34,367 nt of DNA. Origin: Proteobacteria bacterium SG_bin5 (GTDB lineage Bacteria; Pseudomonadota; Alphaproteobacteria; Sphingomonadales; Sphingomonadaceae). Positions within the stretch are counted from its first letter, which is position 1. Every line of letters begins with the position of its first letter. Position numbers and translations under genes: made by a program. The stretch lies in contig LWDI01000097.1 in assembly GCA_002083475.1 (NCBI GenBank), forward strand, positions 1-34,367. The letters run 5' to 3'. Below are positions 23,850 through 32,453 of this stretch, piece by piece. The notes beneath the pieces were generated by a model, which saw only the letters and a list, made by a program, of their open reading frames with translations, did no database searches and was not told the DNA's origin.

Positions 23850-25430
23850 ATGAGCAAGCAAAAGCCACTGACCGTCCGGCCGCCCGGACAGCTCACCACC
23901 GGCATCACGTTGCTGGCGATCCTGGTGTTCGTCGTCAATGGTGGCGCGGTCTTGTCGCTCGCTTTCACGCGCGCGCAGCAAGGCACGCCGCTCGATCGCG
24001 GGCTGGCGGTCGCGCTGCTGCTCAACATCGCGCTGATTCTGCTGGGCTGGCGGCGCCAGCGCGCGCTCGCCGCGCAATTGCGGGTCGCCGAGACGCGCGC
24101 GCTCGTCGCCGGGCAGGATGCGCTCACCGGGCTGCTCGCGCGGCGCGCCTTTGGCGAAGCGGGGGCCGCGCTCATCGCCCAGATGCGCGCGCGCAACCGG
24201 ATGGCGGCGCTGGTGCTGATCGAGGTCGATCGCGTCAAGCGCGTCAACGAACTTCACGGCCATGCGGTGGGGGACGCGCTGGTGAAGGCGCTGGCGGCCG
24301 CGATCACCGAGGCTTCGCCGCATGGCGCCCCGGTCGCGCGGCTGTCGGGCACCGAATTCGCCTGTCTGCTCCCGGTCGAGCCGAGCTATCCCGAAACGGT
24401 CGATCGCTTCGCCGAACGGCTCACCGCGCTGCTCGCCGAACCCTTTCAGGTCGAAGGCCGGCCGCTGCAAGTCGACGCCGCGATCGGCATTTCGCGCAGC
24501 GACGCGGCGGGGTGGCAAGTCGATTCGCTGCTGCGCTGCGCGGGCATCGCGCTCGCGGCCGCCAAGCGATCGGACGGCGCGCCGATCATGTGGTTCGAAA
24601 CCGCGATGGCGCGCGAGCTGGAAGCGCGCAACAGCGTCGAGCGCGCGCTGCGGATCGCCATTCCGCGCCACGACATCGTCCCCTATTTCGAGCCGCAGAT
24701 CGATCTCGCGAGCGGCGCGCTCACCGGCTTCGAGGCGCTGGCGCGCTGGGAGCGGCCCCATCAGCCGGCGCTGACGCCCGACCGCTTCATCCCGGTCGCC
24801 GAGGAAAGCGGGCTGATCGAGGCGCTCTCGCTGAGCGTGATGCACCAGGCGCTCGCTCAGGCGCGCGATTGGGACGCGGGGCTGATCCTGTCGGTCAATC
24901 TCGCGCCCGCGCAGCTGAAGGATGCCTGGCTCGCGCAGAAGATCGTCAAGCTGCTCACCGAAACCGGCTTTCCCGCGGCGCGGCTCCAACTCGAACTCAC
25001 CGAGGCCGCGCTGATCGACAATCTCGCGCTCGCGCAATCGACGCTCACCAGCTTGAAGCAACAGGGGGTGGCGCTGGTGCTCGACGATTTCGGCACCGGC
25101 TATTCCTCGCTCTCGCACCTGCGCGCGCTGCCGCTCGATCGGCTCAAGATCGATTGCGGCTTCGTCGGCAGTTTGAACGACAGCAGCGACAGCGCCTCGG
25201 TGGTCAACGCGATCCTGCGGTTGGCGGAAAGCCTCAACCTGCCCGTCATCGCCGAGGGCGTGCACGATGCGGCGATCGCCGAGCGGCTGAAGGCGATGGG
25301 CTGCGCGCGCGCGCAGGGGCATCTTTATGGCCAACCGCAAACCGCGGCGGCGACGCGCGCGCTGCTCGCCGAGCGACGGTTGCTGCGCGGCGCGGTGCCG
25401 CCGGCCGCCCCCCGCGCCGCCGCCGGCTGA
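23850..25430 (+). CDS. c-di-GMP phosphodiesterase with degenerate GGDEF and intact EAL domains
   Basis: 526 residues. Two N-terminal membrane segments (TTGITLLAILVFVVNGGAVLSL and GLAVALLLNIALILLGW) anchor it. The GGDEF domain (about 88-250) reads SGTEF at residues 166-170 instead of GG[DE]EF, so diguanylate cyclase activity is unlikely. The EAL domain (about 265-510) has E295-A-L, N350 in SVNLAP, ELTE at 382-385, D412-D413-FGTGYSSL, K433 in LKID and E469 in IAEG: all metal and catalytic positions. Expected product is pGpG. It is 43 bases ahead of mtaB. A CtrA-like box precedes it. No sensory domain is visible. Confidence 0.92.
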   Translation: MSKQKPLTVRPPGQLTTGITLLAILVFVVNGGAVLSLAFTRAQQGTPLDRGLAVALLLNIALILLGWRRQRALAAQLRVAETRALVAGQDALTGLLARRAFGEAGAALIAQMRARNRMAALVLIEVDRVKRVNELHGHAVGDALVKALAAAITEASPHGAPVARLSGTEFACLLPVEPSYPETVDRFAERLTALLAEPFQVEGRPLQVDAAIGISRSDAAGWQVDSLLRCAGIALAAAKRSDGAPIMWFETAMARELEARNSVERALRIAIPRHDIVPYFEPQIDLASGALTGFEALARWERPHQPALTPDRFIPVAEESGLIEALSLSVMHQALAQARDWDAGLILSVNLAPAQLKDAWLAQKIVKLLTETGFPAARLQLELTEAALIDNLALAQSTLTSLKQQGVALVLDDFGTGYSSLSHLRALPLDRLKIDCGFVGSLNDSSDSASVVNAILRLAESLNLPVIAEGVHDAAIAERLKAMGCARAQGHLYGQPQTAAATRALLAERRLLRGAVPPAAPRAAAG

Positions 25431-25473
25431 GCGCGTGGACTTCGCCGCCGCCGCGCCCTAATGGGGCGAGGCG

Positions 25474-26709
25474 ATGACCGCCCCCGCCCCCCATATCGTC
25501 ACGCTCGGCTGCAGGCTGAACCTCGCCGAGAGCGAGAGCCTGCGCGGCTTTTCGGGCACGCGCGCGCGGGTGATCGTCAACAGCTGCGAGGTCACGCAGA
25601 GCGCGGTCGCCGAGACACGCGCCGCGATCCGCCGCGCCCGGCGCGAGCGGCCCGACGCCGAGCTGATCGTCACCGGTTGCGCGGCGCAGATCGACCCTGC
25701 GGGCTTCGCCGCGATGCCCGAAGTCGACCGCGTGATCGGCAATGGCGACAAGCTCGATCCCGCCGCCTGGGCCGCGCCCGAGCGGGTGCGCGTCGCCGAT
25801 ATTTTCCGCGTGCGCGAGACCGCGCCGCATCTCGCGCCGAGCTTCGCCGGCCATGTCCGCGCTTTCGTCGAGGTGCAGAATGGCTGCGACCATCGCTGCA
25901 CCTTTTGCGTCATCCCCTATGGCCGCGGCGACAGCCGCTCGGCGCCCGCCGGCGCGGTGGTCGAGCGGGTCGCGGCGCTGGTCGAGGCCGGGCATCGCGA
26001 GGTCGTGCTCACCGGCGTGGACCTCACGAGCTATGGCCCCGATCTGCCTGGCGCACCCTCGCTCGCGGCATTGGTCGAACGGATTTTGCGCCATGTGCCG
26101 AAGCTCGAGCGGCTGCGGCTCTCCTCGCTCGATTCGATCGAGATCGACGACCGGCTGCTCGAACTGATCGTCGGCGAGCCCCGGCTGATGCCGCATCTGC
26201 ATCTCTCGCTCCAGGCGGGCGACGACCTGATCCTGAAGCGCATGAAGCGCCGCCACGCCCGCGCCGACGCGGTGCGGCTGGTCGAGCGGATCAAGGCGCG
26301 GCGCGACGTCGCGATCGGCGCCGATCTGATCGCGGGCTTTCCCACCGAAACCGAGGCCATGTTCGAAAACACGCTCACCCTGATCGCCGATTGCGACATC
26401 GTCCACGCGCATATCTTTCCCTATTCGCCGCGCCCCGGCACGCCCGCCGCGCGGATGCCGCAACTGCCCAGCGCGACGATCAAGGCGCGCGCCGCCCGAT
26501 TGCGCGCGGCGGCGGCCGAGCGGCGCGCGGCATGGCTCGAAGGGCTGAAGGGGAGCGTGCAGCCGGTGCTGATCGAGCGCCCGGGGACGCGCGGCCATGC
26601 CCCCAATCACGCCGAGCTGCGCCTCGCCGCCCCCGCGCCGGTGGGCGAGGTCGTGCCGGTGCGCGTCACCGGGCATGACGGCGCGCGGCTGTTGGGGGAA
26701 GCGGCATGA
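25474..26709 (+). CDS. mtaB: tRNA t6A37 methylthiotransferase MtaB
   Basis: 411 residues. A radical-SAM enzyme that adds a methylthio group to t6A37. The N-terminal UPF0004 domain has Cys of LGCRLN, VNSCEV and VTGCAAQ for the auxiliary Fe-S cluster. The radical-SAM motif is NGCDHRCTFCVIPYGRG (CxxxCxxC). The LHLSLQAGDDLILKRMKRRH and IAGFPTETEAMFENTL blocks are typical of MiaB/MtaB/RimO. The C-terminal TRAM-like part is short. The GTG/ATG start is MTAPAPHIVTLGC. The stop overlaps ftsY by four bases (ATGA). Confidence 0.94.
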   Translation: MTAPAPHIVTLGCRLNLAESESLRGFSGTRARVIVNSCEVTQSAVAETRAAIRRARRERPDAELIVTGCAAQIDPAGFAAMPEVDRVIGNGDKLDPAAWAAPERVRVADIFRVRETAPHLAPSFAGHVRAFVEVQNGCDHRCTFCVIPYGRGDSRSAPAGAVVERVAALVEAGHREVVLTGVDLTSYGPDLPGAPSLAALVERILRHVPKLERLRLSSLDSIEIDDRLLELIVGEPRLMPHLHLSLQAGDDLILKRMKRRHARADAVRLVERIKARRDVAIGADLIAGFPTETEAMFENTLTLIADCDIVHAHIFPYSPRPGTPAARMPQLPSATIKARAARLRAAAAERRAAWLEGLKGSVQPVLIERPGTRGHAPNHAELRLAAPAPVGEVVPVRVTGHDGARLLGEAA

Positions 26710-27626
26710 GCTGGCACGACAAGTTGCTGGGCGGGTTCCGCCGCACGTCCGACCGGCTGCTCGGCAATCTCGCGAGCTTCGGCACCGCGCGGCTCGACGA
26801 CGCGGTGCTCGACGAGATCGAGGAAGCGCTGATCGCCTCCGATCTCGGCCCCGCGACCGCCGCGCGCATCCGCGCCCGGCTGGCCGAGGGGAGTTTCGAG
26901 CGCAATCTCGAAGAGCTCGGCATCCGCCTGATCGTGGCCGAAGAGATCGAGCGCACCCTCGCCCCGGTCGCGCGCCCGCTCGAGATCAGCGCTTTCCCGC
27001 GCCCGCACGTCGTGTTGGTGATCGGCGTCAACGGCTCGGGCAAGACGACCACCATCGCCAAGCTCGCGCATCTGTTCACCGAACAGGATTATGCGGTGAT
27101 GCTGGCGGCGGGCGACACCTTCCGCGCCGCCGCGATCGGGCAGCTCGCGACCTGGGCCGAGCGCGTCGGTGTGCCGATCGTGCGCGGGGCCGAAGGGGGC
27201 GACGCGGCGGGCGTGGTGTTCGAAGCGGTCAAGCAAGCGACCGCGATCGGCACCGACGCGCTGATCGTCGACACCGCCGGGCGGCTGCAGAACAAGCGCG
27301 AGCTGATGGACGAACTCGCGAAGATCCGCCGCGTGCTCGGCCGGCTGAATCCGGCGAGCCCGCACGACGTGGTGCTGGTGCTCGATGCGACCACGGGGCA
27401 GAACGCGCTCTCGCAGATCGAGATTTTCCGGGACGTCGCGGGGGTGACCGGGCTGGTGATGACCAAGCTCGACGGCACCGCGCGCGGCGGCGTGCTGGTG
27501 GCGGCGGCCGAGCAATTCGGCCTGCCGATTCATGCGATCGGGATGGGCGAAGGCATGGCCGATCTCCGCCCGTTCGACGCGCGCGAGGTGGCGCGGATCA
27601 TCGCGGGGATCGATCGGCCGGCGTGA
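26706..27626 (+). CDS. ftsY: signal recognition particle receptor FtsY
   Basis: 306 residues, the short form without the acidic A domain of E. coli. N domain (LLGGFRRTSDRLLGNLA, LDEIEEALIASDLG) and GTPase: P-loop GVNGSGKTTTIAKLAHL, DTAGRLQNKRELMDEL, TKLDGTARGG (G4) and the C-terminal GMGEGMADLRPFDAREV helix for membrane contact. ATG 26706 overlaps mtaB by four bases, so translational coupling is likely. Confidence 0.97.
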   Translation: MSWHDKLLGGFRRTSDRLLGNLASFGTARLDDAVLDEIEEALIASDLGPATAARIRARLAEGSFERNLEELGIRLIVAEEIERTLAPVARPLEISAFPRPHVVLVIGVNGSGKTTTIAKLAHLFTEQDYAVMLAAGDTFRAAAIGQLATWAERVGVPIVRGAEGGDAAGVVFEAVKQATAIGTDALIVDTAGRLQNKRELMDELAKIRRVLGRLNPASPHDVVLVLDATTGQNALSQIEIFRDVAGVTGLVMTKLDGTARGGVLVAAAEQFGLPIHAIGMGEGMADLRPFDAREVARIIAGIDRPA

Positions 27627-27640
27627 AGCACGGGGATCGA

Positions 27641-27724
27641 AGCGTCGCCCCAGGGAAAGCGAGGGCCTCGGGCAACTGGTGCGCGCCACGGCGTAAAGGC
27701 CCCGGCTTGCGCCGGGGCGACGAC
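27641..27724. repeat. intergenic palindromic repeat, GTCGCCCC family
   Basis: GCGTCGCCCCAGGG near the left is mirrored by GCGCCGGGGCGACGA on the right, with an inner GGCCCCGG hairpin. Lies between ftsY and yciB and may act as a processing or termination hairpin. Confidence 0.7.
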
Positions 27725-27763
27725 TAAGGGCTTAACGCGGTAGAGTTTGAAGAGGAGCGCGCC

Positions 27764-28369
27764 TTGAGCGGCGAAACGACTGAAGCGAAGAAGAACCCTT
27801 GGGTCCATGTCGCGCTTGATTACGGACCGCTGGCCCTGTTCTTCCTGGCCTATAATCTCGCGCCCGGAATCGCGCTGTTCAAGCTGCTCGTCGCGACCGG
27901 GGCGTTCATGGTCGCGATGATCGCGGCGATGATCGCGGCGGTCGCGCTCTATCGGCGCATCCCGCCGATGATGGCGCTCACCGGCGTGCTGGTGATCGTG
28001 TTCGGCGCGCTCACGCTTTATTTCCGCGATCCGCGCTTCATCCAGGCCAAGCCGACGATCATCTACGGCATCCTCGCCGCGTTGCTCGCCTTCGGGCTCG
28101 TGACCGGACGGCCCTTGCTCCAGTTGGTGCTCGGGCAGAGTTTTCCGGGGCTTTCGGCGCTGGGGTGGCGCAAGCTGACGATCAATTGGATGCTCTTCTT
28201 CGTCGCGCTCGCGGTGGCGAACGAAGTCGTGCGCTTGAATTTTTCGTCGGACGTGTGGGTCTATTTCAAGACCTGGGGGGTGATCCCGCTGACTTTCCTG
28301 TTCGCGCTCGCCAATTTGCCGATGCTGACCAAACACGGGCTGGACTTGGAGAACAAGCCGAACGAGTAA
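27764..28369 (+). CDS. yciB: inner membrane-spanning protein YciB (septation protein A family)
   Basis: 201 residues with a TTG start at 27764 behind a strong AGAGGAG site. Five to six membrane segments are visible. The HVALDYGPLALFFLAYNL beginning, PPMMALTGVLVIVFGALTLYFRDPRFI, KPTIIYGILAALLAFGL and GWRKLTINWMLFFVALAVANEVV blocks match the YciB/IspZ family. The W-x-x-F-K-T-W-G motif near the C-terminal third is conserved. Role: cell-envelope biogenesis and septation in the inner membrane. Its stop lies inside the AATCCTCCCC repeat that separates it from the convergent superoxide dismutase. Confidence 0.93.
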   Translation: MSGETTEAKKNPWVHVALDYGPLALFFLAYNLAPGIALFKLLVATGAFMVAMIAAMIAAVALYRRIPPMMALTGVLVIVFGALTLYFRDPRFIQAKPTIIYGILAALLAFGLVTGRPLLQLVLGQSFPGLSALGWRKLTINWMLFFVALAVANEVVRLNFSSDVWVYFKTWGVIPLTFLFALANLPMLTKHGLDLENKPNE

Positions 28370-28515
28370 ATCCTCCCCATTCATGGGGAGGGGGACCATT
28401 TGCGGCACGCAAATGGTGGAGGGGGTGGGCGATCGAGCGCAGCGTTCGCGCGGGTCGCCGCCCCCTCCGTCAGCCGCTGGCGCGGCTGCCACCTCCCCGT
28501 GAACGGGGAGGATTT
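28368..28515. repeat. composite inverted repeat, AATCCTCCCC family; bidirectional terminator
   Basis: Same design as the copy at 20815: AAATCCTCCCC at the left and GGGGAGGATTT at the right, with outward hairpins followed by T-runs on each strand. Inner CCATTTGCGG/CGCAAATGG and CAGCCGC/GCGGCTG hairpins are present. It starts within the yciB stop codon and ends six bases before the sod stop, an ideal position to terminate both convergent transcripts. Confidence 0.82.
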
Positions 28516-28521
28516 TCCGGT

Positions 28522-29133
28522 TCAGCCCGCGATCGCCGCTTCGTAGCGCCGCCCGGCTTCTTCCCAATTCACCACGTTCCACCACGCCTTCAAATAGCCG
28601 GCGCGGTCGTTGCGATAGGTGAGGTAATAGGCGTGTTCCCACACGTCGTTGCCCAGGATCGGCATGCCCTTCAGCGCGACGTCGTCCATCAGCGGATTGT
28701 CCTGATTGGGGGTCGAGCCCACGCTCAGCACGCCTTGCGCATCGGCGACCACCCAAGCCCAGCCCGAGCCGAACTGGCCCGCGCCCCGATTGTTGAACTC
28801 GTCCTTCAACTTGTCGAGCCCGCCATAGGTCGCGATCGCCTCGGCGAGCTTGCCGCTGGGTTCGCCGCCGTTCGGGCCCATGATCTTCCAGAAGAAATCA
28901 TGATTCCAATAGCCGCCGCCATTGTTGCGCACCAGCGCCGGCAGGGTCGAGATTTGGCCGAGGATGTCCTCGATGCTCTTGCCTTCGAGCGCGGCGTTGG
29001 CGGCGACGCCTTCGTTGAGCTTGTCGGTATAGGCCTTGTGGTGCTTGTCATGGTGGAAGCGCATCGTCTCGCCGTCGATCGTGGGGCTGAGCGCTTCGTA
29101 ATCATAGGGCAGCGGCGGGAGTTCGAAAGCCAT
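28522..29133 (-). CDS. superoxide dismutase, Fe/Mn family
   Basis: 203 residues from ATG 29133 behind AAGGAGG. Metal ligands: His in TMRFHHDKHH, His in GGGYWNHDFFW, and Asp/His in the VWEHAYYLTYRNDRAGYL region. The residues that discriminate metal use look manganese- or cambialistic-type: Gly rather than Gln in NGGGYWNH, and Gln in PNQDNPLMD. No signal peptide, so cytoplasmic. The upstream region 29134-29229 and the following repeat do not obviously show a Fur or OxyR site. The next gene on this strand upstream is pspF, about 230 bases away. Confidence 0.94.
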   Translation of the reverse strand: MAFELPPLPYDYEALSPTIDGETMRFHHDKHHKAYTDKLNEGVAANAALEGKSIEDILGQISTLPALVRNNGGGYWNHDFFWKIMGPNGGEPSGKLAEAIATYGGLDKLKDEFNNRGAGQFGSGWAWVVADAQGVLSVGSTPNQDNPLMDDVALKGMPILGNDVWEHAYYLTYRNDRAGYLKAWWNVVNWEEAGRRYEAAIAG

Positions 29134-29229
29134 GGGGTTCCTCCTTCTGATGCAGCACTTGGCCTTCCAAGCGTCGCGCCCCACTTGGGCTTGGGGGACG
29201 AGTCGCGCAAGGTATTGGCGCGCTTCGAG

Positions 29230-29330
29230 CCCCTCCCCTTCAGGGGAGGGGTTGGGGTGGGGCTGTTGAGACCGAGCGTGGCGCACGCCACACCGTCCCC
29301 ACCCCTCGCCCCTCCCCTAAAGGGGAGGGG
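29230..29330. repeat. inverted repeat, CCCCTCCCC type
   Basis: CCCCTCCCCTTCAGGGGAGGGG at the left and CCCCTCCCCTAAAGGGGAGGGG at the right are two hairpins of the same type; between them GGGGTGGGG mirrors CCCCACCCC and GCGTGGCGCACGCC forms a small palindrome. Lies in the sod-pspF intergenic region and probably terminates pspF-strand transcripts. Confidence 0.78.
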
Positions 29331-29360
29331 TTTCACTGTTTCCATCCCCAGTCGAGACGA

Positions 29361-30396
<1,036 letters not shown>

Positions 30397-30417
30397 CCTC
30401 ACCCCCTTTCCCAAAGC

Positions 30418-30445
30418 TTGGCGCCAAACCCCAATTCTTGGCAAG
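30418..30445. promoter_or_regulatory. putative PspF upstream activating sequences
   Basis: Two palindrome-like sites: TTGGCGCCAA (30418-30427) and CTTGGCAAG (30437-30445), with TTGG repeats 20 bases apart (two helical turns), about 90-118 bases upstream of the inferred transcription start. That is the usual distance for sigma-54 enhancer sites. They lie between the divergent pspF start and the -24/-12 promoter. Confidence 0.4.
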
Positions 30446-30509
30446 CAATTTCCGCCACCCGCGCCGCGCATCCATCGTCAAGCCCCGGAAATCTCACGAA
30501 AACCGCGTT

Positions 30510-30525
30510 TGGCACGCCCCATGCA
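30510..30525 (+). promoter_or_regulatory. sigma-54 (-24/-12) promoter of the psp operon
   Basis: TGGCACG-CCCC-ATGCA with the invariant GG (30511-30512) and GC (30523-30524) 12 bases apart, one mismatch from TGGCACG-N4-TTGCA. A transcript would start near 30536 and enter the 48-residue peptide gene. Confidence 0.85.
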
Positions 30526-30580
30526 AAGCTTGAAGCATCTGCCACCGGGCAGCATCAACGATCACCAAGGGAGACCCATC

Positions 30581-30727
30581 ATGACCCTGACCAAATCCTT
30601 CCGCCACATGACCGCCGCCCTGTTCGCCGCGGCGCTGAGCGCGGTATTCGTCCTGAGCGCGGTCGGCCCCGCCGAAATCGGCATCGCCCCCGTGTCCCAA
30701 GCCCCCGTTTCCCCGTTCGTCGCCTGA
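30581..30727 (+). CDS. 48-residue hydrophobic peptide, first gene of the sigma-54 psp operon
   Basis: ATG 30581 follows AAGGGAG at good spacing and lies about 45 bases after the inferred transcription start; the frame is open further upstream but starts before the promoter. A basic start (MTLTKSFRHM) precedes a hydrophobic helix (TAALFAAALSAVFVLSAV) and a short neutral tail (PAEIGIAPVSQAPVSPFVA). It could be a single-pass membrane peptide or a signal peptide with a 20-residue secreted tail. A strong terminator hairpin follows, so it should be made in excess over pspA. I do not recognise a family. Position in a stress operon suggests a sensing or signalling role (inference). Confidence 0.72.
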   Translation: MTLTKSFRHMTAALFAAALSAVFVLSAVGPAEIGIAPVSQAPVSPFVA

Positions 30728-30746
30728 GCCCCTTGGCGACGGCCTA

Positions 30747-30784
30747 GCCGGGGCGGCGCCGCCCCCTCGCCGCCCCGGCGTTTT
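30747..30784 (+). terminator. strong hairpin with T-run between the peptide gene and pspA (terminator or attenuator)
   Basis: A perfect 12-bp stem, GCCGGGGCGGCG (30747-30758) and CGCCGCCCCGGC (30768-30779), with a 9-base loop, followed by GTTTT. It is a textbook intrinsic terminator inside the operon. Since pspA has no other evident promoter, partial read-through is expected. Confidence 0.85.
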
Positions 30785-30806
30785 CGATCTTTCATTGGAG
30801 TATCAC

Positions 30807-31475
30807 ATGGGCATTTTTTCCCGCACCCGCGACATCATCGCCGCCAACGTCACCGATCTGCTCGATCGCGCCGAGGACCCGCGCAAGATGATCCGCATGA
30901 TCATCGTCGAGATGGAGGAAACGCTGATCGAGGTTCGCGCCTCGGCCGCGCGCACCATCGCCGATCAAAAGGAAATGCGGCGCCATATCGCCAAGCTCGA
31001 ACAGCTCCAGGCGAATTGGACCGAAAAGGCCGAACTCGCGCTGTCGAAGGGCCGCGACGATCTCGCCAAGGCGGCTTTGGTCGAAAAGCAGAAGGCCGCC
31101 GATATGTGCGAGCAGCTGCAGACCGAGATCGGCGTGCTCGACGAAACGCTGAAGGCGGCCGAGGACGACATCACCAAGCTGCAGACCAAGCTGCGCGAGG
31201 CGCGCGCGCGCGAAAATTCGATCGCCGCGCGGCTCGAATCGGCGCAGAACCGCTATCGCATGCGCGATCTTTATGCGGGGGTGAAAATGCAGGATGCGTT
31301 CAGCCGCTTCGAAACGCTCGAGCGCCGGGTCGATATGGCCGAGGGCCGCGCCGAGGCCGCCGGCCTGGGCGCCGCGCCCAAGACGCTCGAGGAAGAAATC
31401 GCCGAGCTGCGCTCGACCGACAAGGTCGAGGCCGAACTCGCCGCGCTGAAGGCGCGGATGGGTAAGGACGGCTAA
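30807..31475 (+). CDS. pspA: phage shock protein A (PspA/IM30 family)
   Basis: 222 residues from ATG 30807 with GGAG upstream. The N-terminal amphipathic helix MGIFSRTRDIIAANVTDLLD contacts membrane and PspF. RAEDPRKMIRMIIVEMEETLIEVRASAARTIADQKEM is the conserved PspA block, followed by long coiled coils to the ELRSTDKVEAELAALKARMG end. It stabilises stressed inner membrane as an ESCRT-III-like polymer and inhibits PspF. Length is typical. The stop is separated from pspB by one base. Confidence 0.96.
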   Translation: MGIFSRTRDIIAANVTDLLDRAEDPRKMIRMIIVEMEETLIEVRASAARTIADQKEMRRHIAKLEQLQANWTEKAELALSKGRDDLAKAALVEKQKAADMCEQLQTEIGVLDETLKAAEDDITKLQTKLREARARENSIAARLESAQNRYRMRDLYAGVKMQDAFSRFETLERRVDMAEGRAEAAGLGAAPKTLEEEIAELRSTDKVEAELAALKARMGKDG

Positions 31476-31476
31476 G

Positions 31477-31746
31477 GTGACCGAGGTCCTCATCCCGCTG
31501 GGCGTCGTCGCGATCCTGTTCGTCGCGCTGCCTTGGATGGTGCTGCATTACGTCACCAAATGGCGGCAGGCCCCCAAGATCACCGACGAGGACGAGAAGC
31601 TGCTCGACGAGCTCTATATGTTGGCGCGCCGGTTGGACGATCGGCTCGCCACGGTGGAGCGGATCGTCGCCGCCGATCATCCCGATTGGCGCCCCAACAT
31701 GCCGCTCGCCGAGCGGCCCGGCTATGATCTTTCGCAAAGGAACTGA
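31477..31746 (+). CDS. pspB: phage shock protein B
   Basis: 89 residues from GTG 31477, one base after pspA. One N-terminal membrane segment (LIPLGVVAILFVALPWMVLHYV) is followed by the PspB-type KWRQAPKITDEDEKLLDELYMLARRLDDRLATVERIVAADHPDW. The coiled-coil ending DRLATVERIV is related to the endings of the five small proteins downstream. The C terminus is extended by about 17 residues (RPNMPLAERPGYDLSQRN). It would transmit membrane stress to PspA with PspC. Confidence 0.93.
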   Translation: MTEVLIPLGVVAILFVALPWMVLHYVTKWRQAPKITDEDEKLLDELYMLARRLDDRLATVERIVAADHPDWRPNMPLAERPGYDLSQRN

Positions 31747-31749
31747 CCG

Positions 31750-32124
31750 ATGAGCGTCAGCCGCACCAAATTCTATCTCGACAAGCAAAATGCCAAGGTC
31801 TTCGGCGTCTGCGCCGGGATCGCCGATTATACCGGCATCGATCCGCTGCTGGTGCGCATCGGCACCTTCGTGCTCACCCTCGCCTTCGGCTGGCCGCTGT
31901 TGGTGTATCTGGTGATCGCCTGGGCGGCCGAGAACAAGCCCGCCGGGCTCTACACCAGCCCCGAGGACGCCAAATTCTGGCAGGGCGTGCGCAGCAACCC
32001 GCGCCGCTCGACCGCCGAGGTCCGCTCGAAGTTCCGCGACATCGATCGCCGCCTCGCGGACATCGAACTGCTGTATACCAGCCGCAACAAGCGCCTGTCG
32101 GACGAGATCGACAGCCTGCGCTGA
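31750..32124 (+). CDS. pspC: phage shock protein C
   Basis: 124 residues, three bases after pspB. The PspC domain is KFYLDKQNAKVFGVCAGIADYTGIDPLLVRIGTFVLTLAFGW with one membrane segment (PLLVYLVIAWAAE). A C-terminal tail of about 55 residues (RSTAEVRSKFRDIDRRLADIELLYTSRNKRLSDEIDSLR) is helical and ends in EIDSLR like the paralogues downstream. It is the stress sensor that can bind PspA. The tail's similarity to PspB-like proteins is unusual (see finding). Confidence 0.94.
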   Translation: MSVSRTKFYLDKQNAKVFGVCAGIADYTGIDPLLVRIGTFVLTLAFGWPLLVYLVIAWAAENKPAGLYTSPEDAKFWQGVRSNPRRSTAEVRSKFRDIDRRLADIELLYTSRNKRLSDEIDSLR

Positions 32125-32152
32125 GGAGCAATCACCCATCAGGGAGGGTGCA

Positions 32153-32440
32153 ATGAGTCCAGGTCAAATCTTCGTCCTCGCGATCATCGCCATGTCGACC
32201 TTCGGCTGGGTGATCACGAGCTGGATCCGCGCCAAGCATGGCTATCCGATCGAGAATGAATGGTCGGGCATCTCGACCAAGATCGATCCGGCGGCCGACC
32301 GCAAGATCGAGCTGCTCTCGACCGAGAATGAGAAGCTCGCCGGTCAGATCAGCCGGCTGGAGGAGCGGATCGCGGTGCTCGAACGGATCGCGACCGACCC
32401 CGCCGAGCGGGTTTCGCGGCAAATCGACGCGCTGCGCTGA
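32153..32440 (+). CDS. small PspB-like protein, paralogue 1 (membrane anchor plus coiled coil)
   Basis: 95 residues, with AGGGAGGG ahead of ATG 32153. N-terminal segment GQIFVLAIIAMSTFGWVITSW. Then RAKHGYPIENEW and a coiled coil KIELLSTENEKLAGQISRLEERIAVLERIATDPAERVSRQIDALR. The GWVxTxWxRxxHGYPxxxxW block is shared with the next gene (32454), so the two are duplicates. No known domain beyond a PspB-like arrangement. Part of the psp operon; likely a membrane-bound partner of PspA, PspB or PspC (inference). Confidence 0.8.
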   Translation: MSPGQIFVLAIIAMSTFGWVITSWIRAKHGYPIENEWSGISTKIDPAADRKIELLSTENEKLAGQISRLEERIAVLERIATDPAERVSRQIDALR

Positions 32441-32453
32441 ACGGGAGGCTGGA

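Noticed and set aside
25246..26676. 476-residue open frame antisense to mtaB
   Set aside because: Shadow: no motifs, and mtaB has the radical-SAM cysteines.
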